A DNA stretch of 64,000 nt, taken from NCBI RefSeq assembly GCF_900166965.1, contig NZ_FUZI01000002.1, positions 372,001-436,000 of the forward strand, written 5' to 3'. Origin of the DNA: Photobacterium piscicola. GTDB lineage: Bacteria > Pseudomonadota > Gammaproteobacteria > Enterobacterales > Vibrionaceae. Positions 1 to 9,702 of the stretch are shown piece after piece. A model generated the notes under the pieces. That model was given only the letters and a program-made list of their open reading frames with translations, did no database searches and was not told the origin of the DNA. How positions within the stretch are numbered: position 1 is the stretch's first letter; each line of letters starts with the position of its first letter. A program made the position numbers and the translations under genes.

Positions 1-259
1 CAACTAAATCAATATCAAACAAATACGGACGAGTGGTATAAATAGTTGTCTTTGAACCACGCTTAACCTCACCATCAAAACGTACCACAATTTGATGCTT
101 ACCGTCGGTTAATTCAACGCTCTCAACCTCACTCCAGCCTTGACCTTTCACTTCTTTACCATCAACGGCTAATAACTTCACTTTATCCGCCACCGTCAAT
201 GTTGCAGCTTGTGCCGTTACTGAAAACAATGCCATTAATAGCCATAGATTTTTTTTCAT
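1..259 (-). CDS. DUF2057 (YccT-like) secreted protein, 3' part missing
   Basis: The start codon is at 257-259 and the gene runs off the left edge, so only about 86 N-terminal residues are visible. They begin with a signal peptide ([18 protein letters not shown]), followed by a mature region with [19 protein letters not shown] and, later, [12 protein letters not shown]. This matches the start of the DUF2057/UPF0319 family of small periplasmic proteins (YccT in E. coli), whose function is poorly known. The family name is recognised from the pattern; any role is unknown. The next gene, a porin, lies on the same strand but ends in its own terminator, so the two are probably separate transcripts. 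Confidence 0.7.
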   Translation of the reverse strand, partial: MKKNLWLLMALFSVTAQAATLTVADKVKLLAVDGKEVKGQGWSEVESVELTDGKHQIVVRFDGEVKRGSKTTIYTTRPYLFDIDLV

Positions 260-360
260 GTATTAATCCTTAATATTTTTATTGGCTGATTATTGTTATC
301 ACTACTATCTGTTGTCAGCGCGATAACAATAACCACCCTCTGCTTAACAAAACAAAAAGT

Positions 361-387
361 AGCAAAAAGCCGCCAAGGAGGCGGCTT
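361..387 (-). terminator. Rho-independent terminator of the porin gene
   Basis: An 8-bp perfect stem (AAGCCGCC at 367-374 with GGCGGCTT at 380-387) and a 5-nt loop lie just after the porin stop codon. On the minus strand the stem is followed by TTTGCTACTTTTTG. Confidence 0.85.
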
Positions 388-412
388 CATCTATCATTAC
401 ATCGCAGCCAAA

Positions 413-1399
413 TTAGAATTTAACTTCTAGACCAGCAACGTAACCGAAATCTTCTAGCTCATCTTTCTTATCGTCAGAGTAACCTAGTTCAAGGTATGCA
501 CGTACATTGCTGTGCAATTGTTGAGTTACGTTTGCGTACACATTGTTGATTACGTTACCGTTATCAACTTTATCTTCGCCACGAACATAGCCAAGTGCCA
601 ATGTTGTTTTGTCGATAGTGTAAGAACCGTTGATTTCGTATAGATCAATATTCTTATTTGTTACTTTAGTATCAGCAGCTTGGTACTTAACTTGACCAAA
701 AGATGCAGCTAGGTTAATTGCACCCATTGCGTATTCAGCTTCAAGGTTGTAGCCGCTGATATCTTCACCCGCTTCACCAGGAATGATGATTGGATTGCCA
801 TTCTTGTCATTAAACTCAGTTAAGCCTTTAAGACCAATGCGCTTACCGTCGTATCCATACACACGAACATCTAGACCACCAGTACGGAAACCAATACGAC
901 CATCGGTAATTGTAGTGCTGTGGTCAGTGTCCATTTCATGAGAAACCGCAGTGTAGAAAGTACCGTTGTCGTAAACGTACTTAGCAACACGGTCGCCTTC
1001 AGTTTGTGCGAAATCAACTTGGCCAGCACCTAACTCGTAGTCTTTACCGATACCTGAATCATCCGAAACTAGAAGTTGACGACCAATAGTTATTGTTCCG
1101 AATTCACCAGAGAAACCAGTCCATAGCTCGTAGTTCTGTAGATCGCGGCTTTCGTATTTGAATGCAGTACCGGAAACAACATTCAGATTGTCAGAAACAG
1201 CAACTGTTGCATGAAGAACTAAATCACCATCATCAATACGAATAGTTGAATCGCCATGCTTTTCAAAACCATCGTAAAGTTGTACTTCAGCTGCGCCAGA
1301 AAGATCAACTTTAACGCCATTTGCATCGTAAAGGTTGATGCCAGCATTCGCAGAACCAGCTGCAGTTAGAACTGCTAGCGCTAATAGAGTTTTTTTCAT
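413..1399 (-). CDS. Outer-membrane general porin (OmpL/OmpU type)
   Basis: The 328-residue protein has a typical signal peptide (MKKTLLALAVLTAAGSANA, cleaved before G) and a mature part with the alternating amphipathic pattern of a 16-strand trimeric porin. It ends in a C-terminal phenylalanine (AGLEVKF), the usual beta-barrel assembly signal. Early motifs such as GRQLLVSDDSGIGKDYELG fit the L3 constriction-loop region of Vibrionaceae porins. It would form a diffusion channel for small hydrophilic solutes. It is transcribed alone, with a strong terminator behind it and more than 400 bp of AT-rich DNA in front. The 5' untranslated region carries a perfect palindrome at 1430-1447. Which named Vibrionaceae porin it corresponds to cannot be decided by eye. 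Confidence 0.9.
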   Translation of the reverse strand: MKKTLLALAVLTAAGSANAGINLYDANGVKVDLSGAAEVQLYDGFEKHGDSTIRIDDGDLVLHATVAVSDNLNVVSGTAFKYESRDLQNYELWTGFSGEFGTITIGRQLLVSDDSGIGKDYELGAGQVDFAQTEGDRVAKYVYDNGTFYTAVSHEMDTDHSTTITDGRIGFRTGGLDVRVYGYDGKRIGLKGLTEFNDKNGNPIIIPGEAGEDISGYNLEAEYAMGAINLAASFGQVKYQAADTKVTNKNIDLYEINGSYTIDKTTLALGYVRGEDKVDNGNVINNVYANVTQQLHSNVRAYLELGYSDDKKDELEDFGYVAGLEVKF

Positions 1400-1932
1400 G
1401 ATATGTCCACTGCCTTTCTTATTGTTGTAAATCTCAGTCCTGAGATTCCCTGTCCTTATATTCCCCTGTCATGAGTTCTATTTTTAAAACAAAACACTAA
1501 AACACAAAGGAAGTAATTTATGGCTCACATCCTGACAGAAGTTCAATATTTTTGTCAAATAATCTAAATTAAATATAAAAAAACATAAAACACATCACAA
1601 AAACAAATAGTTACGTAAAATAGATTCGATATTAATCACAAAAAAATAAGTAAAAAAATGCAATTAACATTAAATTAATACCTATGAACAGCGGTGATTT
1701 ACATAACTAATCAACCTAAAAACACAAAAAAAACAGCATAAAACACTGTGCTAAATTCAAATGAGCAGCATTTAAATTTACTAGCAGAAAGTGCCTATAA
1801 CGCAAATGTAATAGAAATAAAAAATCGTGAGCGATCCCTCACTTTAAAATATAAATAGCGTAATTTTTGTTACCGCTCACATTTAGTGCTTCATGCTATA
1901 ATGCTTTTCCCGGCCCTTATGAAGTTTCAACC
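1400..1932. promoter_or_regulatory. Divergent intergenic region between porin and dinG
   Basis: This is 533 bp of very AT-rich DNA with no convincing gene. It must hold the promoters of the porin (leftward) and dinG (rightward). A perfect inverted repeat, AATCTCAG-TC-CTGAGATT, sits at 1430-1447 inside the likely porin leader, about 30 nt from the start codon, and could be an operator or an mRNA-stabilising hairpin. A-rich runs around 1560-1740 would be compatible with bent DNA or H-NS/ToxR-type control, but no specific site can be called. Confidence 0.5.
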
Positions 1933-4017
1933 ATGCTGCACAACACCATAAAAAGCGACATCAAACAGTGTTACATCAACCTTGGTCATCAACTCGATAA
2001 CTTTATTCCTCGTCGTGCACAAAACTATTTAGTTGCAGAAATAGCGAAAACACTCGCAGGTGAATACCATAAAAAGAATCGAGTTCTCGTTGCAGAAGCA
2101 GGGACGGGTATTGGTAAATCTCTGGCCTATTTAATTGGCGGGATCCCTTTTGCATTGTTCAATAATAAAAAACTGTTGATTTCAACGGCAACCGTCGCCC
2201 TTCAAGAGCAATTAATTACCAAAGATTTACCGTTGTTTAATCAAATTTTCCCACGAGAATTTAGCTTTATTCTTGCCAAAGGACGTCAACGCTATTGTTG
2301 TAACCACAAATTAGAAGCAAGTTGTTCAACCGATAGCGAATTACAACTGGGAATGTGGGAAGAAAAACCAAAAAAATCCGATCTTGATTTACTTAAACGG
2401 ATGCTAAAAGCTACTGAACAAAACAAATGGGATGGTGATCGTGATAGCTGGCCGACAACGATTCCAGACAAAGTATGGCAACAAATTATGGCGGATAAAC
2501 ACAGCTGCCATGCAGGAATGCCTAAACACCGTAGCTGCCCTTTTGCTAAAGCACGAGAACATCTAGATAAAGCAGATGTTATTGTGGCAAACCATGCCTT
2601 ATTAATGGCTGATATTGAATTAGGCGGTGGTGTGATTTTACCTGAGCCGGAACAGACCATTTATGTGATTGATGAAGCACACCATTTACCACAAGTCGCG
2701 CGTGACTTTTCATCTGCCGCATCCAGCCTCAAAGGGGCTGCTACATGGCTTGAAAAACTCAATCAAATTGTGGCTAAATTTGCTGAGCTGGCCGACTACC
2801 AAAAAGCAAACCGATTCCAAAACGCAATTCAAGACAGCGTGCAGCATTTAGTACCGACTTTAAATCAAATCGCCAACACTATTGATTCAAGCAAATTCAA
2901 TAAAGATGGTGTCTATCGCTTTGAGCATGGTGAATTACCCGCATGGCTCGAAGAAGAAGCGAAAGGTTGTAAAGATGCCAGTAAGAAAGCATTACAATCA
3001 TTAGGTAAAATTCAAGATCTTATCGCTGAACGTACCAAGGAAAATGTCATTATTCCACGTTTAGGTGAGCAAGCACTTACTGAGATCGGTTTTTACCTTC
3101 AACGCCTTGAAAATTTAGAAAAAGTTTGGTCTTTAATGGCACAACCCAACCATAAAAAAGGCGCACCACTTGCACGTTGGATAGAAAAAAGTCCTGAACG
3201 TGAGAATGATTACATCATTGAAGTATCACCATTAGAAGTCGGCTATCGTCTTGATCAACTGTTATGGAGCCGTGCTGCGGGCGCTATTTTGGTGTCGGCA
3301 ACATTACGTGCATTAAATCAATTTAGCTTCTTTTGTCGTCAAGCGGGAATCTCTGATGCAGAAGCAGAAGGCACGCGTTTTCTTGCACTTGCATCACCGT
3401 TTGATTATCAAAACAACGCTCGGTTAGTTATTCCAGCGCTAAAACTTGAGCCACAAGCAGAACAATTTACCGATCTACTGATAGAAGTATTGCCTGAATA
3501 CCTTGAAGGTGAAACCGCAAGCTTAGTATTATTTTCATCTTACTGGCAAATGAACAAAGTCGCCGATGCCTTGCGACCATTAGCCAAGAAAAACAAATGG
3601 CAATTACTGGTTCAAGGTGAAGAATCACGCAATGAAACGCTAAAAAAACATAAAGAAAATTGTAAAAATGGCATCCCTAGCATTTTATTTGGCACTGGAA
3701 GCTTCTCAGAAGGCCTTGATTTACCCGGGGATTTATTAGAAAACCTAATTATAACTAAAATTCCATTTGCCGTACCAACATCACCAGTAGAAGAAGCACA
3801 TGCAGAATATATTGAAAGTAAAGGCGGTAACCCTTTCTTACAAATTTCTGTTCCAGAAGCGAGTAAAAAGTTAATTCAATCAGTAGGTCGTCTGCTGCGA
3901 AAAGAACGCGATTCTGGTAGAGTGGTTATTTTAGATCGTCGTATTATTAATCGTCGTTATGGAAAGGCATTACTTGATTCTTTGCCTCCATTTAAACGCG
4001 TAATTGAATACAACTAA
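1933..4017 (+). CDS. dinG: ATP-dependent DNA helicase DinG
   Basis: This is a superfamily 2 iron-sulfur helicase of the XPD/DinG group, which in E. coli unwinds R-loops, D-loops and forked DNA as part of DNA repair. The Walker A motif AEAGTGIGKS lies near residue 55. The Fe-S cluster region holds cysteines in GRQRYCCNHKLEASC and in CHAGMPKHRSC. The DEAH box is VIDEAHHLP, and the C-terminal helicase motifs include FGTGSFSEGLDLPG and QSVGRLLRKERD. An upstream in-frame ATG exists at 1867, but the ATG at 1933 gives an N-terminus (MLHNTIKSDIKQC) aligning with E. coli DinG, so that start is preferred; it yields 694 residues, close to the family length of about 716. A TSUP permease gene follows after 29 bp. 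Confidence 0.93.
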   Translation: MLHNTIKSDIKQCYINLGHQLDNFIPRRAQNYLVAEIAKTLAGEYHKKNRVLVAEAGTGIGKSLAYLIGGIPFALFNNKKLLISTATVALQEQLITKDLPLFNQIFPREFSFILAKGRQRYCCNHKLEASCSTDSELQLGMWEEKPKKSDLDLLKRMLKATEQNKWDGDRDSWPTTIPDKVWQQIMADKHSCHAGMPKHRSCPFAKAREHLDKADVIVANHALLMADIELGGGVILPEPEQTIYVIDEAHHLPQVARDFSSAASSLKGAATWLEKLNQIVAKFAELADYQKANRFQNAIQDSVQHLVPTLNQIANTIDSSKFNKDGVYRFEHGELPAWLEEEAKGCKDASKKALQSLGKIQDLIAERTKENVIIPRLGEQALTEIGFYLQRLENLEKVWSLMAQPNHKKGAPLARWIEKSPERENDYIIEVSPLEVGYRLDQLLWSRAAGAILVSATLRALNQFSFFCRQAGISDAEAEGTRFLALASPFDYQNNARLVIPALKLEPQAEQFTDLLIEVLPEYLEGETASLVLFSSYWQMNKVADALRPLAKKNKWQLLVQGEESRNETLKKHKENCKNGIPSILFGTGSFSEGLDLPGDLLENLIITKIPFAVPTSPVEEAHAEYIESKGGNPFLQISVPEASKKLIQSVGRLLRKERDSGRVVILDRRIINRRYGKALLDSLPPFKRVIEYN

Positions 4018-4046
4018 TCATCTTAGCCATAATAAAAAGCATTTAA

Positions 4047-4820
4047 ATGATTGATATGATTGAACCAGGTACATTAGCGATACTTGGCGTTGTTGCATTA
4101 GCAGCAGGATTTATTGATGCAGTAGCAGGCGGTGGCGGCATGCTTACCGTTCCTGCTTTATTGTCCCTTGGTCTTCCCCCCCATATCGCACTTGGCACCA
4201 ATAAACTAGCAGCAAGCTTTGCTTCCTCAACGGCGGCATGGACGTATTACAAGAAACAATTATTTAATCCACAATTTTGGAAGGCATCCTTTGTTGCAAC
4301 TTTTATCGGCGCAATTATTGGTACGCTGACAGTGAATCTCATCAGTGGTACATGGCTAGAAAAAATCCTACCTTTAGTGATTTTTGCGGTCGCTATTTAC
4401 AGCTTATGGCATCCACACCCAAATCCTGATCAAACACAATTACCAGAGGTAACCAAAACCTTTAAACGTAAACAGTGGCTACAAGGATCGAGCTTAGGTT
4501 TTTATGATGGTTTAGCAGGCCCCGGAACTGGCGCATTTTGGACGGTATCAAGTTTGGTCTTATATCGATTAGATATGCTACGCGCTTGTGGACTCGCAAA
4601 AGCCATGAATGTCACCAGTAATATAACTTCACTTATTACGTTCATTATCTTGGGTCATGTGAATATTGCGCTAGGTTTAATTATGGGCGTATGTTTAATG
4701 ATAGGTGCATATTTAGGGGCTCATTCGGCCATTCATTTTGGCGCTAAATTTATTCGTCCCGTTTTTATTACGGTCGTGTTTATTCTTGCTGCTAAATTAG
4801 CGTGGCAAGCGTGGTTTTAA
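4047..4820 (+). CDS. yfcA: TSUP-family permease (YfcA-like)
   Basis: This 257-residue integral membrane protein belongs to the TauE/SafE (TSUP) family. It shows the two family repeats: an N-terminal GFIDAVAGGGGMLTVPALLSLG followed by ALGTNKLAASFASSTAAW, and a second half with GFYDGLAGPGTGAFW and AKAMNVTSNITSL. About eight membrane segments are apparent. Family members move sulfur- or carbon-containing anions such as sulfite, sulfoacetate or organic acids; the substrate of YfcA is not established. It follows dinG by 29 bp and precedes priC by 24 bp, so the three may be co-transcribed. A second possible start lies three codons downstream. Confidence 0.85.
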   Translation: MIDMIEPGTLAILGVVALAAGFIDAVAGGGGMLTVPALLSLGLPPHIALGTNKLAASFASSTAAWTYYKKQLFNPQFWKASFVATFIGAIIGTLTVNLISGTWLEKILPLVIFAVAIYSLWHPHPNPDQTQLPEVTKTFKRKQWLQGSSLGFYDGLAGPGTGAFWTVSSLVLYRLDMLRACGLAKAMNVTSNITSLITFIILGHVNIALGLIMGVCLMIGAYLGAHSAIHFGAKFIRPVFITVVFILAAKLAWQAWF

Positions 4821-4844
4821 ACATACCCGTTTATAGGTATAACA

Positions 4845-5396
4845 ATGATTGATCTTTCTCGATTACAAACGCTTATTGAACAACTACAACATCAAGCAGA
4901 AGAAGCCGATCGTCTTCGCGGTGAAGCGCAGCGGCCATTATTTGATCAACAATTATTTCGTCATCGAAGTAAATTACTCACACCTTGCGTTGTTGAAATT
5001 ACACAAGAACTGACAACACTACAAAAAGAACAACAAGCGGGTAAATTATTACCTGAACGTACCCAGCATATGTGTGAGAAACTTATCGCTCAAATAAATG
5101 CCATTCAACGTGAACTCGCAACCCAACATATTCGTAAAAATGAACCACAGCAAGCCGCTAAATGGCAACGTTCGATCAATGACGTATACCAAGATCTTAA
5201 TAAGCATAGAGATTGGGAACGCCGTTTAAAAGCTATGCTTCGAGATAAAGAATCGTTACTCAACCGTTGTGGTTCTCAGTTTGAACAGCAACAAGCTCAA
5301 AAAGAGATCCTTGCCTTAGAAGGCCGTATAAGCCGTTGCCAAGCAGCATTAATAACACTCGAAAATGAGATTAATCGCCGTGAGAGAAAAGGCTAA
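4845..5396 (+). CDS. priC: Primosomal replication protein N'' (PriC)
   Basis: The 183-residue protein is predicted to be almost entirely alpha-helical and rich in Gln, Arg and Glu, as expected for PriC, which remodels stalled forks and helps load DnaB during PriA-independent restart. The N-terminal pattern LSRLQTLIEQLQHQAEEADR followed by PLFDQQLF is characteristic of the family. The small ybaM gene follows 39 bp later, as it does in E. coli, which strongly supports the assignment. Translation starts at an ATG 24 bp after the yfcA stop. Confidence 0.88.
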   Translation: MIDLSRLQTLIEQLQHQAEEADRLRGEAQRPLFDQQLFRHRSKLLTPCVVEITQELTTLQKEQQAGKLLPERTQHMCEKLIAQINAIQRELATQHIRKNEPQQAAKWQRSINDVYQDLNKHRDWERRLKAMLRDKESLLNRCGSQFEQQQAQKEILALEGRISRCQAALITLENEINRRERKG

Positions 5397-5435
5397 TCTT
5401 CTCTATTCTCAACACCAAACCAAAGAGATCCATTA

Positions 5436-5606
5436 ATGAGTAATGCACCAACATCATTAGACAATGCACCAGCAGAAATTAAACTTGCAGTTGATTTAAT
5501 CTGCCTATTAGAAGATAACGATATAGATCCACAAATCGTTTTATCCGCACTTGATATTGTGCGTCATGATTTTGAGAAAAAACTGCAATCACCATCATCA
5601 AAATAA
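5436..5606 (+). CDS. ybaM: Small YbaM-family protein (DUF2496)
   Basis: This is a 56-codon gene. The product contains [18 protein letters not shown] and then [13 protein letters not shown], closely matching E. coli YbaM, a short helical protein of unknown function. The order priC-ybaM is also that of E. coli. A GAGATC ribosome-binding site lies upstream and a bidirectional terminator follows. Confidence 0.88.
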   Translation: MSNAPTSLDNAPAEIKLAVDLICLLEDNDIDPQIVLSALDIVRHDFEKKLQSPSSK

Positions 5607-5627
5607 TAATCAACAGCCATAAAAAAA

Positions 5628-5644
5628 GGCTGAATTAATCAGCC
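5628..5644. terminator. Bidirectional terminator between ybaM and the 5.7-kb gene
   Basis: The stem GGCTGA (5628-5633) pairs with TCAGCC (5639-5644), with an A7 run on the left and a T-rich stretch on the right. It sits between convergent genes and can serve both. Confidence 0.75.
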
Positions 5645-5676
5645 CTTTATAATATCTATTTTATCTTAAAAATAAA

Positions 5677-6171
5677 TTAGTTAATGCCCGCACGCTTTAG
5701 CAAACCAGCCATCAATGCTGAACTTGATTTTACTTGCTTTGATTTATTTTTCAGATCCTTAGCAAGCGCTGTATCATTAACATCATTAGCAATGAAGATC
5801 ATTGATTGGTACATATCACGTGGCGTTTTAATACGCTCTTTATCGTTCAATGGCTTAAGCAATGTGACGACATCAGAGCCTTTCTTTTTATTTTCAGTTG
5901 TGTAACGTAAAATTGAATCAAGTAAACGATCCATATCAACCATAAATTCAGAGTTTTCAGTACCCTGTTTTTTCATTTCTTTAAGGTTTTTCTTACGAAC
6001 CTGATTAATAACAAATGCTGGTTGATTAATTTTACGATAAGCGAAGATACCCGCTAGCACCAATAACGCTACACTACCAGCTGCAACATAACCCCAGATA
6101 GAACCTGAAGATTCAGCAACAGGCTGAGCGACAGCGGCAACGTTTGCAACAGACTCTGGTACATCAGACAT
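5677..6171 (-). CDS. Single-pass membrane protein of unknown function
   Basis: The 164-residue protein is not recognised. It has a short Ala/Val-rich acidic N-terminus, one strong transmembrane helix at about residues 27-44 (IWGYVAAGSVALLVLAGIFAY), then a highly charged, mostly helical cytoplasmic tail rich in Lys and Asp. The tail contains a juxtamembrane KK-rich stretch (NQVRKKNLKEMKKQ). The gene is monocistronic, convergent with ybaM, and preceded by an AAAGG ribosome-binding site. Its composition resembles its neighbours, with no sign of recent transfer. Confidence 0.65.
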   Translation of the reverse strand: MSDVPESVANVAAVAQPVAESSGSIWGYVAAGSVALLVLAGIFAYRKINQPAFVINQVRKKNLKEMKKQGTENSEFMVDMDRLLDSILRYTTENKKKGSDVVTLLKPLNDKERIKTPRDMYQSMIFIANDVNDTALAKDLKNKSKQVKSSSALMAGLLKRAGIN

Positions 6172-6618
6172 ATTTGTAACCTTTTACTTTAAGAATTCGG
6201 AATGCGGTGAGACCTTACCACCTACTCGATAAACTGCTATATATTTTATCAAAAATTAGTTCAAATAGGAGACAGAGCTCAAATGTATGCTCATTCTGCC
6301 GTTTTCAACAACAAAAATAAAGCACTGCTAGATTGATTTTCAATCAGCAGATTGTAACTATTTGTCTAGCAATATAAAAACGTTAATTTGCATCAACATC
6401 TATTTTTTCACCAAGCATTAAACCGTCATTAACACCACACATTTGCCCGTTACGTCGTATTGGCTAATCACGATGAACAAATTAACTAACAACACACATA
6501 TTTATGCTTAAAGTTTAGTTGGTTTTTCACACAATGATAGTATTAACATTTGTACCAATAGTAACAATAAAGCCGCGTTCATCACGACAAATAATCTGTC
6601 GTGATAATAATAAGCGAG
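6172..6618. other. Intergenic region between the orphan membrane protein and the RND operon
   Basis: No supported gene lies in these 447 bp. Two hairpins are visible. One is at 6325-6350 (CTGC/GCAG around GATTG/CAATC), roughly 150 bp upstream of the leftward gene that starts at 6171. The other is at 6581-6605, just past the stop codon of the RND pump gene. Confidence 0.5.
6581..6605 (-). terminator. 3' hairpin after the RND operon
   Basis: A 9-bp perfect stem (ATCACGACA at 6581-6589, TGTCGTGAT at 6597-6605) lies 13 bp after the pump stop codon. It lacks an immediate U-run on the minus strand, so it may be a weak terminator or an mRNA-protecting hairpin. Confidence 0.45.
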
Positions 6619-9600
6619 TTACTTCGTTATGACGGTTGACGGTATCGGTTTGGAACGTTTTAATTTTTGCACCATGACATACATACTTGGCACTACAAAT
6701 AAAGGATCGACAATACCGAGTGCCATACCTGCGATAATAATTATTCCTAACGATCCCATTGCATTTGCTCCTGGCCCAGCTTCGCATAACAGCGGCAATG
6801 TGCCCAAAATCATAGTTAATGAGGTCATTAATATCGGCCTTAAGCGCGTTTTGGTTGCTTCTAAAATTGCAGCGCGAGGCAAATAACCTTGAGCTTGTAA
6901 TTCATTAGCAAACTCAGTGATCAAAATACCGTGCTTACAAATCAATCCAATTAAAGTAATTAAACCAATTTGTGAATACACATTTAAGCTGTAATCACTA
7001 AAATATAAAGCCCACAAAGCGACAGATATAGTGATAGGTAATGACAACATCACCACTAATGCATCTACCACACTTTCAAACTGTGCACTTAATACCATGT
7101 AAATAAACACTAATGCTGCAATAAAGACGAATAGCATTTGTTGATTGGCATCTAAATATTGTTTGGCGCTATCAACATAGCTATAACGCGCATTGGTCGG
7201 CAGAAGCGTTGGTAACATTTTATTTAACGCATTGATCCCCTGCCCCATGCTGACACCATCAGCCAATCGAATCGATAATGACGCCGATGTCGCACGATCA
7301 TATTGATTAAGTGCGTGTGGCCCTAATTGATTGTTAATACTAATCAACTCAGATAATGGCACTAAGGTACCATTATTATTACTGATCCTAAGTTGTAAGA
7401 GTGCATTCGGTGTTAAAGTATAAGCCGACGCTAATTGTAAATGGAGAGGATAATTAGCACCTTGATAGCTCATATCATTATTGAATGTCTTACCACTCAT
7501 GGCTAATTTTAACACTTGCTGAATATTATACAGCGACACACCATATTGAGATGCCAGCACACGGTTGATCTGGATCTTAAACTGATTTTGATCGAATTTT
7601 AATCCACTTCTTGCATGAACAAATAACGGCGACTGCTGAATCTTATGAGCAAGCACTGTCATCTGTTGGGATAACGTTTTTTCATCAGCACTGCTGCTAA
7701 CATTAATATCAATGCCATTACTATTACCATGTCGCCCACCTCCCGTTTCAATGGCGGGGATCACACCAGTAAACACCGTATTACCACCTACTTTTAAACG
7801 CGCATCGATCTTTTCACTGATCGCCTGTGCTGATAGCTGACGTTGATCCCATGGTATTAACGTTACAAAACCACGAATAAAATCACTACTGGTCAAAATA
7901 GCTACATGCGCAATATCAGGGATCTGACGCAACTGCTTATTCATATTGTTGATCATTCGTTGCTCAGTAGCATCGTCACTGCTGCCCACTAAAGGCTGAA
8001 ACAAAAAGATTTGCCCGGAATCTTCTGCAGGTAACATTTCTGATGGTGTCTGCATAAATGGCCAATAACTGCTGACTAAAATAATCACCATCAATACTAA
8101 TGTCATTTTACGATAATCGATAGTTGAGGCTAATACGCGCTGATAAACCATCGCTAAATGAGTTAACTTATTATTAATCCACGTTTCAAACCGACCCGCG
8201 GGGTGATGATTCATCATTTTACTGCACATCATCGGCGATAACGTTAATGCCACCACACCAGAAATAATCACAGTCCCCGCTAAGGTAAACGCAAACTGCT
8301 GGAACAACTGACCAGTAATACCATCGACAAGTCCAACAGGAATATAAACCGCCGCTAATGTTAAGGTGGTCGCTATAATAGCAAATCCAATTTGACGACA
8401 AGCAACCACGGTCGCTTTACGCACAGATGAGTGATGCCGTAACTGACGATGAACATTCTCAACCACGACTATCGCATCATCAACCACCAGCCCAACCGCT
8501 AATAACATCGCCAATAAGGTTAATGAATTAATACTAAACCCTGCGAGCTTTAAAATAATAAACGAACAAGATAAGCACACCGGAATGGTCACAATAGGAA
8601 TCAAAGCAATACGTAAGTTACCTAAAAATAACCAAATCACGCCAGCAACTAACAATACAGCTAATCCAATCGCAAAATAAACATCATTGAGAGAAGTAAT
8701 AATAAAGGTCGATTTATCTAACAATACCGTCGCTTTCATACCACTTGGTAGAGTAGTCGAATTAAGTAATTGGTGTACTTGTTGTGATAACACTAACGGA
8801 TTAGCCGTCGCAGTATATTGCGGATTAAGCACAAACAGCATCGCATTCTTCTTTGAAAAATCCACTAAAGGCTGCAATTCAAGTTGGCTACTGGGTGTAC
8901 CGATGGTTACCGTGGCAATTTGTGATAAGCGAATCGGTTGTTGGCCATATACCGCCACAATGGTATTACTAATCGCCGTTAAATTTGAAATAGCCCCTGT
9001 TGATACTAATTGGTATTGACTTTGTGTTCCCGATGTTTGACCACTTAATGCGGTAATACTGTCAATATCAGCTAATTTGTTGATAACCTTATTTAGCGTC
9101 AAGCCATAGTGCTGCACTTTATCTGGATTGATCGTAATTAACACTGATTGTGCAGAGCTAGGAGCAACACTTACCGCTCCTGCTGCGGGCAACTGTTCAA
9201 GCTGTGGTAATAACGAATTAATACCATATTGATGAAATTCATATTGTTGTTGATGTGGTCCAGGCGTTAAACCAATCAGCATTGCAGGCATACCCTGATC
9301 ATCAGATTTAAAAACATCAGGTGTTATATCATCCGGTAACTGACTTTCAATATTACCGATATCATTATGGATCTCACTTACCAAGGTATCTATTCCATGT
9401 TCATCAATACTGGTAGCTACATCAATAATTATACTGCCTCGACCTTGGTGAGCCGTTGCTGTTAAATGACGGATCCCTTCCGTACCCGCGATAGCGTTTT
9501 GAATCGGAATCAGTACTTCCGTCATCATATTTTGCGCAGCAATAGCATTGTCATACACAACAATTTGAATTTTTGACTGACTAATTTGAGGTGTATAACG

Positions 9601-9702
9601 CCAAGGTAACTTTTGACTAAACAACAACCCTATAAATACGGGTATTAACCATAATACGGTGCACAATACTGGGCGACGAAGACAAAGTTCAGTTAATTTC
9701 AT
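6619..9702 (-). CDS. RND efflux pump inner-membrane subunit
   Basis: This 1027-residue protein has the full architecture of a hydrophobe/amphiphile-efflux RND transporter: a first membrane helix, a large periplasmic porter loop, TM2-7, a second periplasmic loop and TM8-12. The proton-relay aspartates are present in TM4 (AVGLVVDDAIVVVENV) and the conserved lysine of the C-terminal half is in LIGLICKHGILITEFANE. The product would form the trimeric drug/proton antiporter of a tripartite pump. It overlaps the adaptor gene by 4 bp (ATGA), indicating translational coupling. No outer-membrane factor gene is nearby, so a TolC-type channel elsewhere is probably shared. The substrate cannot be inferred. 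Confidence 0.93.
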   Translation of the reverse strand: MKLTELCLRRPVLCTVLWLIPVFIGLLFSQKLPWRYTPQISQSKIQIVVYDNAIAAQNMMTEVLIPIQNAIAGTEGIRHLTATAHQGRGSIIIDVATSIDEHGIDTLVSEIHNDIGNIESQLPDDITPDVFKSDDQGMPAMLIGLTPGPHQQQYEFHQYGINSLLPQLEQLPAAGAVSVAPSSAQSVLITINPDKVQHYGLTLNKVINKLADIDSITALSGQTSGTQSQYQLVSTGAISNLTAISNTIVAVYGQQPIRLSQIATVTIGTPSSQLELQPLVDFSKKNAMLFVLNPQYTATANPLVLSQQVHQLLNSTTLPSGMKATVLLDKSTFIITSLNDVYFAIGLAVLLVAGVIWLFLGNLRIALIPIVTIPVCLSCSFIILKLAGFSINSLTLLAMLLAVGLVVDDAIVVVENVHRQLRHHSSVRKATVVACRQIGFAIIATTLTLAAVYIPVGLVDGITGQLFQQFAFTLAGTVIISGVVALTLSPMMCSKMMNHHPAGRFETWINNKLTHLAMVYQRVLASTIDYRKMTLVLMVIILVSSYWPFMQTPSEMLPAEDSGQIFLFQPLVGSSDDATEQRMINNMNKQLRQIPDIAHVAILTSSDFIRGFVTLIPWDQRQLSAQAISEKIDARLKVGGNTVFTGVIPAIETGGGRHGNSNGIDINVSSSADEKTLSQQMTVLAHKIQQSPLFVHARSGLKFDQNQFKIQINRVLASQYGVSLYNIQQVLKLAMSGKTFNNDMSYQGANYPLHLQLASAYTLTPNALLQLRISNNNGTLVPLSELISINNQLGPHALNQYDRATSASLSIRLADGVSMGQGINALNKMLPTLLPTNARYSYVDSAKQYLDANQQMLFVFIAALVFIYMVLSAQFESVVDALVVMLSLPITISVALWALYFSDYSLNVYSQIGLITLIGLICKHGILITEFANELQAQGYLPRAAILEATKTRLRPILMTSLTMILGTLPLLCEAGPGANAMGSLGIIIIAGMALGIVDPLFVVPSMYVMVQKLKRSKPIPSTVITK

